DNA from: Alphaproteobacteria bacterium | GTDB lineage: Bacteria; Pseudomonadota; Alphaproteobacteria; Rhizobiales; Methyloligellaceae | Length of the DNA: 64,000 nucleotides | Assembly: GCA_016869535.1 (NCBI GenBank) | Contig: VGDX01000014.1 | Location: forward strand, 23,299-87,298 | Direction: 5' to 3' | Program-made: the position numbers and the translations under genes | Shown here: positions 7,119 through 16,750 of the stretch, piece after piece | Position numbering within the stretch: the first letter of the stretch is position 1 | Layout of the letters: each line of letters opens with the position of its first letter | Notes under the pieces: generated by a model | Told to the model about the DNA's origin: nothing | Databases searched by the model: none | Seen by the model: the letters and a program-made list of their open reading frames with translations, nothing else

Positions 7119-9602
7119 ATGAACGAAATCGAACGCAACCCCCCGCCGCATTCGGCTGAGGCACCTCAATCGGCGCCGAAGCAAGAGCAGATCTCCGCTT
7201 CGCCCGCAAGCGAGACTGCGGCACGGCTCGAACTGCCCGAGGGATCCTTGATCCTTCTGCCGACGCGCAACGCCGTGCTCTTTCCGGGCGTGGTGGTGCC
7301 GCTCCAGCTCGGGCGGCCGCAAACCATTGCCGGCGCGCAGTCGGCGGCGCAGAACGAGCGCCCAGTCGGCGTGCTGCTGCAGAAGGATTCCTCGGTCGAC
7401 ACGCCGGCACCCGAGCATTTGCACGGCGTCGGCACCGTCGCGGAAATTCTTCGCTATGTCACCGCGCCCGACGGCAATCATCATCTTATTGCGCGCGGCA
7501 CGCGGCGCTTTCGCGTGCTCGAATTTCTGTCCGGTTATCCTTTCTTGGTGGCGCGCATCGATGAGGTCGGCGAGGCCGAGGTGTTCTCGACGGAAATCGC
7601 CGCGCGCATGCATCAGCTGAAAGAGCGGGCGCGTGAGGCAATCGCGCTTTTGCCCAATGTGCCGCAGGAGATCGCGAACGCCGTCGACCAGATGCAGTCC
7701 CCGGCGAGTTTGGCCGATTTCATCGCCAACGTCTCCGACCTGACGCCACCGGAGAAGCAGGACCTGCTGGAAACCTTCGACGTCGCCGAGCGTATCGACA
7801 AGCTGCTGCGTTATCTCGCGCAGCAAATCGAGGTGCTGAAGCTCTCCAAGCAGATCGGCGAGCAGACGCAGGAATCGCTTGCGGGCCGTCAGCGCGAGCA
7901 CATCCTGCGCGAGCAGCTCAGGCAGATCCAGAAGGAACTCGGCGAGGGCGAGGACGGCCCGGCCGAGATCGCGGAACTGCGCGAGACGATCGACAAGGCC
8001 GGCATGCCCGAAGAGGCGGAGAAGCAGGCGCGCAAGGAATTGCGGCGGCTCGAGCGCATGCCCGAGGCGTCGGCCGAGCACGGCATGATCCGCACCTATC
8101 TTGACTGGCTGATCGAACTGCCATGGTCGAAGCTCTCGGACGAGCGCATCGACATCGCCGAAGCGCGCCGCATCCTCGATGAGGACCATTACGGCTTGCC
8201 CAAGGTCAAGCAGCGCATCCTCGAATATCTCGCCGTGCGCAAACTGAAGCCCGAGGGCAAGAGCCCGATCCTCTGTTTCGTCGGTCCTCCGGGCGTCGGC
8301 AAGACCTCGCTCGGACAGTCGATCGCGCGGGCCACAGGCCGCAAATTCGTTCGCCTGTCGCTCGGCGGCGTGCATGACGAAGCAGAAATCAGAGGCCACC
8401 GGCGGACCTATATCGGGGCCCTGCCCGGCAACGTGATCCAGTCGATCCGCAAGGCCGAGGCGCGCAATCCGGTGATGATGCTCGACGAAATGGACAAGCT
8501 CGGCCAGGGCTTCCACGGCGACCCGTCGGCGGCGCTCCTGGAAGTGCTTGACCCCGAACAGAATTCGACCTTCCGTGACAATTACCTCGCCGTGCCTTTC
8601 GATTTGTCGCGGGTGATGTTCATCGGCACCGCCAACGTGCTCGACGCCATCCCCGGGCCGTTGCGCGACCGCATGGAAGTGATCGAGATACCCGGCTACA
8701 CCGAGGAGGAGAAGGTGGAGATCGCCAAGCGTTATCTGGTGAAGCGCCGGCTCGAGGCCACAGGTCTTACGCCGGAGCAGGCCGAGATCAGCGACGACGC
8801 GATCCGCGCCATCATCCAAGACTATACGCGGGAGGCGGGCGTGCGGAATCTCGAGCGCGAGCTCGGCTCGATCTTCCAGCGCGTGGCCATGAACATCGCC
8901 GAAGGCAAGACCGATCGGATACGTATCGAGCCTAAGGACTTGCAGGCGATCCTCGGCTCCCGCCGCTTCGAGAGTGAAGTGGCGATGCGCACGAGCGTGC
9001 CTGGAGTCGCGACCGGGCTCGCCTGGACTCCGACCGGAGGCGACATCCTGTTCGTCGAGGCGGCACGCGTGCCGGGCAATGGCAAGCTGATCTTGACCGG
9101 GCAACTCGGCGACGTGATGAAGGAGAGCGCACAGGCCGCGCTCAGCCTCGCCAAGGCGCGCGCGTCCACGCTCGGCATCGACCCTGCGACGTTCGAAAAG
9201 TCGGATATCCACGTGCATGTGCCAGCCGGTGCCATCCCCAAAGACGGCCCCTCGGCAGGTGTGGCTATGTTCATCGCCCTCGCTTCCCTGCTCACCGGGC
9301 GGACCGTGCGCAGCGATACGGCCATGACCGGCGAGATTTCGCTGCGTGGCCTGGTGCTGCCGATCGGCGGGGTGAAGAACAAGGTGCTCGCCGCCACACG
9401 CGCGGGCATCACGACGGTGATGCTGCCCGAGCGCAACAGGAAGGACTACGATGAAGTTCCCGAGGCGGCACGTGACGCGGTGCGCTTCGTGTGGCTCGCG
9501 ACGGTCGACGACGCGATCGAAGCGGCGCTAGAGCCGCTTCCCGTGTCCAAGCCGGATGGGTTCGCGCCTTCCGACAATCAGCGCCGCGCCGCAAGCGGCT
9601 GA
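7119..9602 (+). CDS. lon: ATP-dependent Lon protease
   Basis: Lon degrades misfolded and regulatory proteins in the cytoplasm. The N-terminal LON substrate domain starts around [12 protein letters not shown]. The AAA module has Walker A GPPGVGKT and Walker [10 protein letters not shown]. The protease domain has the Ser-Lys dyad in GPSAGVAM and GGVKNK, 43 residues apart as in E. coli Lon. Length (827 residues) is normal. ATG at 7119 is preferred; an in-frame GTG at 7098 would add seven residues, and neither has a strong ribosome-binding site. The N-terminus carries a short Pro/Glu-rich extension before the LON domain. This may be a second Lon paralogue, since the genomic context differs from the usual clpX-lon-hupB. 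Confidence 0.93.
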   Translation: MNEIERNPPPHSAEAPQSAPKQEQISASPASETAARLELPEGSLILLPTRNAVLFPGVVVPLQLGRPQTIAGAQSAAQNERPVGVLLQKDSSVDTPAPEHLHGVGTVAEILRYVTAPDGNHHLIARGTRRFRVLEFLSGYPFLVARIDEVGEAEVFSTEIAARMHQLKERAREAIALLPNVPQEIANAVDQMQSPASLADFIANVSDLTPPEKQDLLETFDVAERIDKLLRYLAQQIEVLKLSKQIGEQTQESLAGRQREHILREQLRQIQKELGEGEDGPAEIAELRETIDKAGMPEEAEKQARKELRRLERMPEASAEHGMIRTYLDWLIELPWSKLSDERIDIAEARRILDEDHYGLPKVKQRILEYLAVRKLKPEGKSPILCFVGPPGVGKTSLGQSIARATGRKFVRLSLGGVHDEAEIRGHRRTYIGALPGNVIQSIRKAEARNPVMMLDEMDKLGQGFHGDPSAALLEVLDPEQNSTFRDNYLAVPFDLSRVMFIGTANVLDAIPGPLRDRMEVIEIPGYTEEEKVEIAKRYLVKRRLEATGLTPEQAEISDDAIRAIIQDYTREAGVRNLERELGSIFQRVAMNIAEGKTDRIRIEPKDLQAILGSRRFESEVAMRTSVPGVATGLAWTPTGGDILFVEAARVPGNGKLILTGQLGDVMKESAQAALSLAKARASTLGIDPATFEKSDIHVHVPAGAIPKDGPSAGVAMFIALASLLTGRTVRSDTAMTGEISLRGLVLPIGGVKNKVLAATRAGITTVMLPERNRKDYDEVPEAARDAVRFVWLATVDDAIEAALEPLPVSKPDGFAPSDNQRRAASG

Positions 9603-9614
9603 CATAGCCAGCCC

Positions 9615-10415
9615 TTGATCTCGGCCGCCGAGTTAACCCAGGACCTTAAGCAACTTGGCGTGCGCGCAGGCGATACGCTGATGGTGCATGCCTCTTTGCG
9701 GGCCCTAGGTCCCGTGGCTGGCGGGGCCGAGGGTGTGATCGAGGCGCTTGAGCGCGCGCTCGGGCCTGACGGCACGCTGCTGATGATCCTCGGCTGCGAA
9801 TGCGCGTGGGACTGGGTCAATGAGCGGCCTGAAGAGGAGCGCGAGTCACTGCTGGCGGATGCGCCGGTCTTCGATGCCATCAACGCGCCAGTTTTCCATG
9901 AGGTCGGTCATCTCGCCGAGGCATTTCGGCAAAAGCCTGGGACGATCGTCACCGATAATCCCTCTGGCCGCTTCGGGGCGCGTGGCCGCCTCGCGGGCGA
10001 TCTGCTCAAAGATGCTCCGTGGCACGATTATTACGGCTCGCGCTCGCCTCTCGACCGATTTTGCCGGATTGGTGGGCGCGTGTTGCGGCTGGGAGCCGCC
10101 CCTGACACGACGACCGTTCTGCACTTCGCGGAATATCTTGCCGATGTGCCGAAGAAACGGCGGGTCCGTCGCCATTTTCGCTGCCAGGGGCGGGATGGAC
10201 CCGAGACCCGCACCGTCGAATGCCTGGACGATTCGAATGGCATCGTCGATTGGCCAGGCGAGGACTATTTCGCCACCATCCTGCGCGAATATGTGGCGAC
10301 CGGTCGGGCTATGCGGGGAAAAGTTGGGGCAGCGCAAAGCGAACTCATCGACGCAGACGATCTCGTGCGTTTTGGTGCCCGTTGGATGACAGAACGCTTC
10401 AACCGCTCAGACTAA
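9615..10415 (+). CDS. AAC(3)-family N-acetyltransferase
   Basis: The fold is recognised from LGVRAGDTLMVHASLRALG at the N-terminus, GTLLMI, TDNPSGRFGARG and the DTTTVLHFAEYL motif, whose His and Glu form the active-site region. Members acetylate the 3-amino group of aminoglycosides, but chromosomal relatives such as YokD often have no known drug substrate. The gene starts with a probable TTG 12 bases after lon, because the family N-terminus begins there; no better start is visible. Base usage matches the neighbours, so recent acquisition is not suggested. Resistance should not be assumed. Confidence 0.8.
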   Translation: MISAAELTQDLKQLGVRAGDTLMVHASLRALGPVAGGAEGVIEALERALGPDGTLLMILGCECAWDWVNERPEEERESLLADAPVFDAINAPVFHEVGHLAEAFRQKPGTIVTDNPSGRFGARGRLAGDLLKDAPWHDYYGSRSPLDRFCRIGGRVLRLGAAPDTTTVLHFAEYLADVPKKRRVRRHFRCQGRDGPETRTVECLDDSNGIVDWPGEDYFATILREYVATGRAMRGKVGAAQSELIDADDLVRFGARWMTERFNRSD

Positions 10416-10426
10416 CCACTAGGCCG

Positions 10427-12418
10427 TTATGGCTTGCGGGTGTCAGCCGTCATTATGACGCGTCCACCCAGGATCGTGGCGATCACGGGAATATCCTTGA
10501 TCGCCATGGGCTCAACGTCGCGCGGGTCGGCGTCGAGCACGGTGAAGTCCGCGAGCTTGCCCGCCTCGATGCTGCCTATCTTGTCGTCGACGCCGAGCGT
10601 ATAAGCGGCGTCGATGGTGATCATGCGCAGCGCCTTGTCGACGCTCACCCGCTCACCGGGGCCCCTAACCTCTCCCGACAGCGCGCCGACACGATTGACC
10701 GCGATCCAGACCTCTTCCAGCGGCCTCGGCGGCGCGACCGGCGTGTCGGCGTGCAGCGACACGGTCACGCCCTCGGCGATTAGCGTGCCGATACGCGAAG
10801 CGAGCGAGGCGCGGTCGGTGCCGATCTGGTCGGTATTCAAATCCGACCGCGTGTAAAGGTAATAAGGATTGGTGCTGACGAGGGCGCCAAGCGCCTTGAT
10901 CTGTCGAGCCTGGGCGTAGGTGGAAATGCCGTAATGCTCGATGGTGAAGCGGTGATCGAAGCGCGGCTTCTCATTCTGTAGCTTGGCCAGTGCGTCGATC
11001 GTCGCCTGATTGCTGGCATTGCCATTCGAGTGAACGTGGATGTGAAATTCCGCGTCCCACCATGGCTTCATCGATTGTACAAAATCGTCGAACGAAGTGA
11101 ACAGGAACAGACCCTTATATTTGTCCGCGTTAATATAACCCGGGTTCTGCACTTGCATCCCGAGGCTGACAAAGGCGTCATCGGAGAAGAATTTCACGCC
11201 ATTGAACATGACTCGGTTATTGCTCGTCTGCTTCAGATCGAGTGCCTTCTGGATCATCTGATCGCCATAGGTTTTCGCAAAAGTCGCGCCGTCGACAACC
11301 GGCACCACGCGCGCCAACGCATCAGGCTTATCGAAGAATGACTTGGCAAGCGACAGCTCTAGCTCGAGATTGACACCGCCGAACATTAGATCGCCAGTGG
11401 TGGTGATGCCGGCCTGCTGTCCGAGATCTGCCAGATATTTCATGATCGTCAGAGCTTTGTCGGGTGTGAGCAGCTCCTGTAGCGGTTTGATCAGAATGGT
11501 CTCAGCGGCAATGACGCCGAGAAACTGACCGTTCGATTGCCCGTCAGGCCGCTTACCGGCGCCTAGCGTCTTGGCCACGACCTCGGGCGTCATGCCGTAT
11601 TTCTCAATCGCCGCGCTGTTGGCATAGACGAAATGCTCCGACGCATCCCAAACCAGCAAAGGGAGAGTCTTGGTGACGGCATCGAGATCGTTGCGGTCGA
11701 GATGACCCCCCATTGCCACGATGTCATAGCCCCAGATGACGAGGGTCTCGTTGGGATCGGCAGCGGCGGCATACTCCTTCAGCTTGGCGGTAGCTTCCGC
11801 ATTGGATTTCACACCAGGAAACGGTGGCCCGTAAGGATTGGCGAGTGGGAAATAGGTGAGCGGCGGCCGGCTCAGAGAGATTGCGCCGATCAGTGGATGG
11901 CCATGCGGTTCAATAAAACCAGGGTAGATCACCTTCCCTGCAAAGCGGTCGTCAATGTCGTGAGGGAATTTGTCGAGCCAAGGCTTGAGATCGACGAGCG
12001 ATCCGACCGAAATAATGCGGCCGTTCTGCACGGCTACCGCGCTCGCTTCCGGCCACCCAGGATCCATGGTGACAAACTTCTTGGCAACGAAAACGGTGAC
12101 ATGATCGGTATCGGCCGATTGTGCGGGCTTTTGCGGCGCAGGGGACGGCACGGTCACGCCGGGCACACTTACGGTAGGTGGCGGCGCGATCCCATTTTGC
12201 GCCTGCGCGGTAACGACCAGAGCAGCGGCCTTCGCATAAATCTGGCGCACGCTTGCGGTGCAGAATCCATAACCGCTCGCGAGAGCCGAACCGACAAACG
12301 ACTTATGCAGAGTGGGGGACGTTTCAGCGAAAGCAGCCGACTGCGTTGCGATGCTCACGCATATCACTGCGAGTGTCCAAGCTACCCTAAGTACCCAAAA
12401 GGGGCAGCGCATGTGCAT
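10427..12418 (-). CDS. Exported amidohydrolase of the YtcJ type
   Basis: A signal peptide ends near SAAFA-ET (residue 31), so the enzyme should be periplasmic or beyond. After an unusual 60-residue low-complexity segment containing a Pro-rich stretch (PPPTVSVPGVTVPSPAP), the YtcJ-like amidohydrolase begins at VAVQNGRIISVG. Metal-site motifs are EPHGHPL, HIHVHSNG, IEHYG and SLHADTPV, all present. YtcJ-type enzymes hydrolyse amides or related bonds with poorly known substrates. It is convergent with the AAC(3)-like gene, 11 bases apart. Base composition is somewhat lower in GC than the surrounding genes. Confidence 0.85.
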   Translation of the reverse strand: MHMRCPFWVLRVAWTLAVICVSIATQSAAFAETSPTLHKSFVGSALASGYGFCTASVRQIYAKAAALVVTAQAQNGIAPPPTVSVPGVTVPSPAPQKPAQSADTDHVTVFVAKKFVTMDPGWPEASAVAVQNGRIISVGSLVDLKPWLDKFPHDIDDRFAGKVIYPGFIEPHGHPLIGAISLSRPPLTYFPLANPYGPPFPGVKSNAEATAKLKEYAAAADPNETLVIWGYDIVAMGGHLDRNDLDAVTKTLPLLVWDASEHFVYANSAAIEKYGMTPEVVAKTLGAGKRPDGQSNGQFLGVIAAETILIKPLQELLTPDKALTIMKYLADLGQQAGITTTGDLMFGGVNLELELSLAKSFFDKPDALARVVPVVDGATFAKTYGDQMIQKALDLKQTSNNRVMFNGVKFFSDDAFVSLGMQVQNPGYINADKYKGLFLFTSFDDFVQSMKPWWDAEFHIHVHSNGNASNQATIDALAKLQNEKPRFDHRFTIEHYGISTYAQARQIKALGALVSTNPYYLYTRSDLNTDQIGTDRASLASRIGTLIAEGVTVSLHADTPVAPPRPLEEVWIAVNRVGALSGEVRGPGERVSVDKALRMITIDAAYTLGVDDKIGSIEAGKLADFTVLDADPRDVEPMAIKDIPVIATILGGRVIMTADTRKP

Positions 12419-12530
12419 CTCCTTAGCTCTAGCTTGCTCGCTTCAAATCTCTTCGTCAATGTTTGGGACGGCAACCACCCCTTCCGCTAACCGGCGGAGA
12501 GGCCTATGATCAGGCAAATTCGAGGGCAGT

Positions 12531-12728
12531 ATGAGATTCCTATCAGGTGTGCTTTTCGGGATTTTGCTTACAATGCTGGTGGCCTACATCTCTGATTCGA
12601 GAAGTAGCGAGGCCGATCAGCGCCGCATGGTGAACTGGGATGTCGTCGGTGAGAGACTCGGCACGCTGACTGGCGATGCCAAGGTTGTCTGGGACAATTT
12701 CACACGAGAGATTACCGGCCCACCCTAG
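12531..12728 (+). CDS. Small single-span membrane protein, unknown function
   Basis: This 65-residue protein has one N-terminal transmembrane helix (about 4-20) and a short soluble tail with MVNWDVVGERLGTL. A GAGGG ribosome-binding site lies about 8 bases before the ATG. The NWDVVGERL segment is one I have seen in small alphaproteobacterial proteins without known role. It lies between two minus-strand genes and seems to be transcribed alone. Confidence 0.6.
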   Translation: MRFLSGVLFGILLTMLVAYISDSRSSEADQRRMVNWDVVGERLGTLTGDAKVVWDNFTREITGPP

Positions 12729-12737
12729 GCCTGCCGC

Positions 12738-13238
12738 TTAGAGCCCGATCGTACGCACTTTTTCTAACAGATCGACACGCTCGCTCGGCGCAGTCTTCTG
12801 ATTTTGCAGATGCTCTTTCTGACTTTTTGGGTGGGAGCTCGACTTCTCTGACGAAGCCGTGGCGACCATGTTCATGCCGGTGAGAAAAGCGGCGGCGCTA
12901 CCGATTACGGCGACGCTGGCGAGGATACGCAGGATGCGCCGGAGATTGGCGCGCTGCGGTGACTCGATCCGGACGGTCCGGTTGATATAGGCGAGAAACG
13001 AGGCGAACAGCGCGGCGACTGCACCTCCGCTAAAGAACATCATGGCACCGGCAATTTTCGAATCGACCGTCGAGGCGGGAGACTGGGCCAAGATTACGAG
13101 AAGAATGAGAGCTGCAGCCCCATTGAGCAGGACGATGAAGGAGACGGCGCGGCCCGCAGCCCGGTTACGTTCCCGCTCGACGAAAAAGCGGTCGATCTGA
13201 GACTCGGGGATTTGTTCGGCAGGTCGTTTGACGGTCAT
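12738..13238 (-). CDS. Three-helix membrane protein, unknown function
   Basis: I do not recognise the family. The 166-residue product has a charged N-terminus (IDRFFVERERNRAAGRA), hydrophobic helices at about 32-52, 63-85 and 105-123, and a polar Ser/Lys-rich tail. It ends 9 bases from the convergent small membrane protein gene and starts 53 bases from tRNA-Ser. Nothing points to an enzymatic role. Confidence 0.6.
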   Translation of the reverse strand: MTVKRPAEQIPESQIDRFFVERERNRAAGRAVSFIVLLNGAAALILLVILAQSPASTVDSKIAGAMMFFSGGAVAALFASFLAYINRTVRIESPQRANLRRILRILASVAVIGSAAAFLTGMNMVATASSEKSSSHPKSQKEHLQNQKTAPSERVDLLEKVRTIGL

Positions 13239-13290
13239 CGGTCTCTACCGTTAAGGCTGCATTGTGACGAAAAACGGGGCAAACGCAAAG

Positions 13291-13383
13291 TGGCGGAGAC
13301 GGAGGGATTCGAACCCTCGATACGGCTTTTGACCGTATAACGGTTTAGCAAACCGCCGCCTTCAGCCTCTCGGCCACGTCTCC
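13291..13383 (-). tRNA. tRNA-Ser (anticodon GCT)
   Basis: Read on the minus strand, the gene starts GGAGACG and ends CGTCTCCGCCA, with a 7-bp acceptor stem, G discriminator and encoded CCA. The anticodon loop TTGCTAA within GGCGGTTTGCTAAACCGCC-like flanks gives GCT, reading AGC/AGU. The long variable arm (TACGGTC..., class II) fits serine. The T loop GGTTCGAATCC is canonical. No integrase lies beside it. Confidence 0.95.
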
Positions 13384-13556
13384 AATCAGGTAATTCAGAT
13401 AGTTGGTCCCTGCCCGCTTGGCAACAAAGCTAAGCTACTCTGAAACCTTAGCAAGCGACTTAAAGTGGCGGCCGACCGCCTGGGGCCAAGGCGCTTACAG
13501 CTTCCTAGCGATGCTGCCAATCGCCTATTGTCAGGACTCTAGCTGGAGGAGCCCCG

Positions 13557-14069
13557 ATGATTGCTCTGACCATCGCCATCTTATGCGTGCTACTCCCTAT
13601 TACCCACCTCTTCATCAGCAAGAAGCCGCGGACCCGACTCCGGGTCCTCCATATCCTCCTCCTCTATGCGCTCGTGTTGGGTGTCGGCGTTATCGGGCTA
13701 CCCTTGGGGTTCATCCCCCATGTGTTCTTCCCAGACGAGGCGGCGCGGTTGATCGGATGGCCACCTGGAAGCCCGTTCCAGTTCGAGGTCGGCATGCATG
13801 ACGGCGCTTGGGGCATATTGGGCTTTCTCTGTATCTGGATCGGCGGCACGTTCTGGCTCGCAACCGGGCTGGGTTGGTCGTTCTTCATGCTCGGCGCCTG
13901 CTACGGACATATCCGCGAGATGATCGTGCATGAGAACTACGCGCCTTACAATTTCCTCACGATCTTTTCGGATGGATTTATCGGCATTTGGCTGCTCATA
14001 CTTTTGTGGCTTTACTGGCGGGCGGGCGGATTCAAGGAGCTGCCCGTTGATACTAGGAGGACGAAATGA
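13557..14069 (+). CDS. DUF6790-family membrane protein
   Basis: Four hydrophobic helices and the conserved core HVFFPDEAARLIGWPPGSPFQFEVG, followed by GHIREM, match my recollection of the DUF6790 family, small membrane proteins of unknown function. Length 170 residues is typical. A GGAGG sequence precedes the ATG. The stop overlaps the start of the next gene (ATGA), so the two should be co-translated. Confidence 0.75.
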   Translation: MIALTIAILCVLLPITHLFISKKPRTRLRVLHILLLYALVLGVGVIGLPLGFIPHVFFPDEAARLIGWPPGSPFQFEVGMHDGAWGILGFLCIWIGGTFWLATGLGWSFFMLGACYGHIREMIVHENYAPYNFLTIFSDGFIGIWLLILLWLYWRAGGFKELPVDTRRTK

Positions 14070-14335
14070 TCCGCATCCCATATCTGTTCGCTGGCGTGAT
14101 AATCGTCAGCCTCGCTGTTATCAGTTTCGCCAAGCCGGTTACGGCCGGTACATGTTCCCCGGTGACGGTGAAGGGACACGCTGCCGATCCCGCCGCAGCC
14201 ACCACACAGGCGCAGATCAAACTCACACAGGAAGTGGTCCGACTCGGTGGCGGCAAGGTCAAAGACAGCTCGACCGACTGCAAACCGGTCTCCTCGGGCT
14301 TCGAATGCAAGACTAAGGCAGTCGTCTGCCCATAG
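14066..14335 (+). CDS. Small exported cysteine-containing protein
   Basis: The 89-residue product has a signal peptide ending near VTAG-TC. The mature part is about 62 residues with four Cys, enough for two disulfides, and a KLTQEVVRLGGGKVK segment. The start overlaps the preceding DUF6790 gene by four bases. I do not recognise the family. Export and disulfide content are read from the sequence; function is unknown. Confidence 0.6.
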   Translation: MIRIPYLFAGVIIVSLAVISFAKPVTAGTCSPVTVKGHAADPAAATTQAQIKLTQEVVRLGGGKVKDSSTDCKPVSSGFECKTKAVVCP

Positions 14336-14463
14336 GCGGAAGCACCGGAGTGCAAACCGAGGTATTTCGGGCATAACGGGCGCGTGTTTGAGTTATCGTT
14401 TTGACCTGTTTTTTCCCAGCCATATGCTAGACTTACCCTGAGACTTATGGGGAATGTCAGCGC

Positions 14464-15162
14464 ATGGTCCGGCGCGCTTTGAGGATGTACTTACCTGCGG
14501 TACTTGCCGCTTGCCTGATCGGCATGGTGGCGCCCGCGCTCGCCAAGGACGCGACTTATTGTGTGACCTGCAAGAACCCCGATCAGGTCTATCGCTGCCA
14601 GGTTACCGGCGTTGGTTCACGAGCAAACGATGCGGTCAAGCTCTACTGTGTCGTCCGCCTTGCCAAGGAAGGCAATCACGCCAATTGCAAGGCCAAGCGC
14701 AACATCGAAGGCTGTCAGGGAACCGCAAAAGTTTTTAGCTATGACGGTCCTGCCATCCCACCCGAGGTTGCTTCCGATCCGCGCGTGCAGGGTCTCGTGG
14801 ACAAAATAGCGCGTGAGCAGGATGCTTTCGACAAACCTAAGGAAGGCAAAGCGCCCAAGACCATGTTGGAGGTAGGCGGGCGCGCTGTCAGCGCTTCTCG
14901 TCAAGGTTGGCGTAATGCGCGCGATCGACTGGGCGGCAGCTCTTCGGAAGCCGTCGAGTCGTCGCCGGCACCTCCTTCCGCGGAAAGTCAGGCAGAAAAC
15001 CCGAATACGCCGAAAGCCGAGACTCTGCCGGCGGTAAGCATGGAGACTGACAGTAAAAACCGCATGCAGCGCGCCGGCTCGGCGGTCGGCGGTTTCGCCC
15101 GCAAGAGCTATCGCTGCATGACCTCGTTGTTCCGCAACTGTAGTGATCGGGCGACCGAGTAA
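14464..15162 (+). CDS. Exported cysteine-rich protein, unknown function
   Basis: A signal peptide ends near APALA-KD (residue 28). The mature N-terminal part (to about residue 90) has seven Cys, including a YCVTCKNPDQVYRCQV segment, and looks like a small disulfide-bonded domain. A polar, Pro/Ser/Glu-rich middle follows, and the C-terminus has two more Cys (YRCMTSLFRNCSD). It follows the smaller exported protein by 128 bases on the same strand. I do not recognise a domain. Confidence 0.6.
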   Translation: MVRRALRMYLPAVLAACLIGMVAPALAKDATYCVTCKNPDQVYRCQVTGVGSRANDAVKLYCVVRLAKEGNHANCKAKRNIEGCQGTAKVFSYDGPAIPPEVASDPRVQGLVDKIAREQDAFDKPKEGKAPKTMLEVGGRAVSASRQGWRNARDRLGGSSSEAVESSPAPPSAESQAENPNTPKAETLPAVSMETDSKNRMQRAGSAVGGFARKSYRCMTSLFRNCSDRATE

Positions 15163-15172
15163 CGCCGCCTTC

Positions 15173-15430
15173 CTAGTGCGTCTGGAGCCACTCGCGCGCG
15201 AGCTTCTGCGCCGTAGCTATTTCTTCCGGCGCCATCTCCTGAGCGATCTCGCTACGATAATGGCGAGCCGATGAGTTGCCCCGTGCCGCAGCGAGATTGA
15301 ACCATTTATGCGCCACGACGAGATTGGGCTCAATCTCCAAGCCTGTCGCATAAAATATACCCAGCTCGAACAGAGCGTCGGGCGCCCCTGTTAGCGCCGC
15401 GAGCTCCATCCCCATTTCCATTCTTGCCAT
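15173..15430 (-). CDS. Sel1-like repeat protein, short
   Basis: The 85-residue product contains one good Sel1-type repeat pair (ALFELGIFYATGLEIEPNLVVAHKWFNLAAARGNSSARHYR) and a helical tail. Sel1 repeats are TPR-like helical pairs that mediate protein contacts. There is no signal peptide. The gene is convergent with the Cys-rich protein gene 10 bases away. The 250 bases before it hold no gene that I can support. Confidence 0.7.
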   Translation of the reverse strand: MARMEMGMELAALTGAPDALFELGIFYATGLEIEPNLVVAHKWFNLAAARGNSSARHYRSEIAQEMAPEEIATAQKLAREWLQTH

Positions 15431-15680
15431 TTGACTGCCCCTTTAACCCCCTGAGCGCCTTTAGCGCGTCTTGATGCGGGGATCATGGGCGAGCTCTTTC
15501 AACAAGTCCTGAACGCGCGTGCTTAACGTAAACTCACTGAACTTCTAACGCCTGGTAAGGTTGGTTTACGCCGCACGCAATTCCGTGGGGTCATTCGTTA
15601 AAATCGGAGACTGGCAAGGTTTCTTTGACCAATTGCCGTGACTCCTCGATAACCACGACGAGATTTCTCGCTTAACGGCG

Positions 15681-16655
15681 TCACGGCAAGAGCAAGGTCG
15701 AGCCGGTGGTTCGTCTCGCTTCGAGATCGCGATGAGCGCGCTCGGCATCGGCCAGCGGGTAGGTCTGGTTGATGGCGATTTTCACCTTACCCCTTTTGAC
15801 GACGTCGAAGACATCGTTAGCGGTCTCCACCAGGTCCTGGCGAGTTGCGGTGTAATGGTGGAGCGCCGGTCGCGTGGCATAGAGCGAGCCTTTCTGCGCG
15901 AGAAGGCTGATGTGGAACTCGGGCACCGGGCCTGACGACTGGCCGAAGCTCACCCACATTCCGCGCCGCTTGAGGCAATCGAGCGACTGCGGAAACGTGT
16001 CCTTGCCGACGGAATCATAGACGACGTCGACACCCTCTCCGTCGGTATAGTCCCTTACCGCGGCGACTACGTTCTCTGTGCGGTAATTGATGACATGGGT
16101 GCAACCATGCGCACGGGCGATCAGCGCCTTGCCGTCCGAGCCCACTGTACCGATCACCGTAGCGCCGATTGAAGCGGCCCATTGGCAGGCGATCAGCCCC
16201 ACGCCGCCGGCTGCGGCATGAAAAAGCAGCATAGTCTCAGGCCCGACTTTAAAGGTTCGCCGCAATAGATATTGCGCGGTCATGCCCTTGAGCATGATGG
16301 CGGCGGCCACGTCATCGCTGATTTCCGGCGGGATTTTCACCAAGCCGTCGGCTGGGATTAGCCGTTCCTCGGCATAGGCCCCCATCTGACCGGCATAGGC
16401 GACATGCTGCCCAACCTCGAAATCATGCACACCTTCTCCCACTTCGACGACGACGCCGGCGCCCTCCATGCCGGGTATGAAGGGAAGCGAGGGCTGTTTG
16501 TAGAGACCGCTCCGACCATAGACATCGATAAAATTCACGCCGACCGCCGTCTGCCTGACCCTGACCTCGCCAGGACCCGGTACACCGACAAAGACACTCT
16601 CCCATTTGAGGACTTCGGGCCTGCCGTATTCGTGCACCCGGATCGCGTGCGTCAT
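15681..16655 (-). CDS. NADPH:quinone oxidoreductase (zinc-independent MDR family)
   Basis: Medium-chain reductase fold. The catalytic domain contains GVNFIDVYGRSGLY and PGMEGAGVV; the Rossmann domain has HAAAGGVGLIACQWA for NADPH. The residues are typical of QorA-like quinone reductases without catalytic zinc. The length of 324 is usual for the family. The substrate may be a quinone or another enone. Transcription runs toward the Sel1 gene; gatB ends 95 bases upstream. Confidence 0.9.
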   Translation of the reverse strand: MTHAIRVHEYGRPEVLKWESVFVGVPGPGEVRVRQTAVGVNFIDVYGRSGLYKQPSLPFIPGMEGAGVVVEVGEGVHDFEVGQHVAYAGQMGAYAEERLIPADGLVKIPPEISDDVAAAIMLKGMTAQYLLRRTFKVGPETMLLFHAAAGGVGLIACQWAASIGATVIGTVGSDGKALIARAHGCTHVINYRTENVVAAVRDYTDGEGVDVVYDSVGKDTFPQSLDCLKRRGMWVSFGQSSGPVPEFHISLLAQKGSLYATRPALHHYTATRQDLVETANDVFDVVKRGKVKIAINQTYPLADAERAHRDLEARRTTGSTLLLP

Positions 16656-16721
16656 CTGGATGAATTACCCCCGAACGGCGAGAGCCGATATCTCGTAACA
16701 ATACCCGGTACCAATGGCTGG

Positions 16722-16739
16722 TTCCGGCTGAGACCGGAA
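16722..16739 (-). terminator. Hairpin after gatB, possible weak terminator
   Basis: TTCCGG-CTGAGA-CCGGAA forms a six-base-pair stem 12 bases beyond the gatB stop. No T-run follows on the minus strand, so it would be an imperfect terminator or a 3'-end stabiliser. Confidence 0.3.
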
Positions 16740-16750
16740 TGCACCGATAT

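Noticed and set aside
7035..9218. Open frame of 727 codons on the minus strand opposite lon
   Set aside because: It is the mirror of a GC-rich gene; the composition is His/Arg/Leu-rich without motifs, whereas lon on the plus strand has all catalytic features.
9615..10415. Acquired antibiotic-resistance cassette
   Set aside because: No attC, integrase or insertion sequence, and base usage is that of neighbours.
13291..13383. tRNA-Ser as an attachment site of an integrated element
   Set aside because: No integrase or tRNA-end duplication was seen on either side.
15431..15680. Possible small gene in the 250 bases between the Sel1 and quinone oxidoreductase genes
   Set aside because: A 60-codon frame exists but only as an antisense continuation with Arg/Ser-rich composition and no ribosome-binding site.
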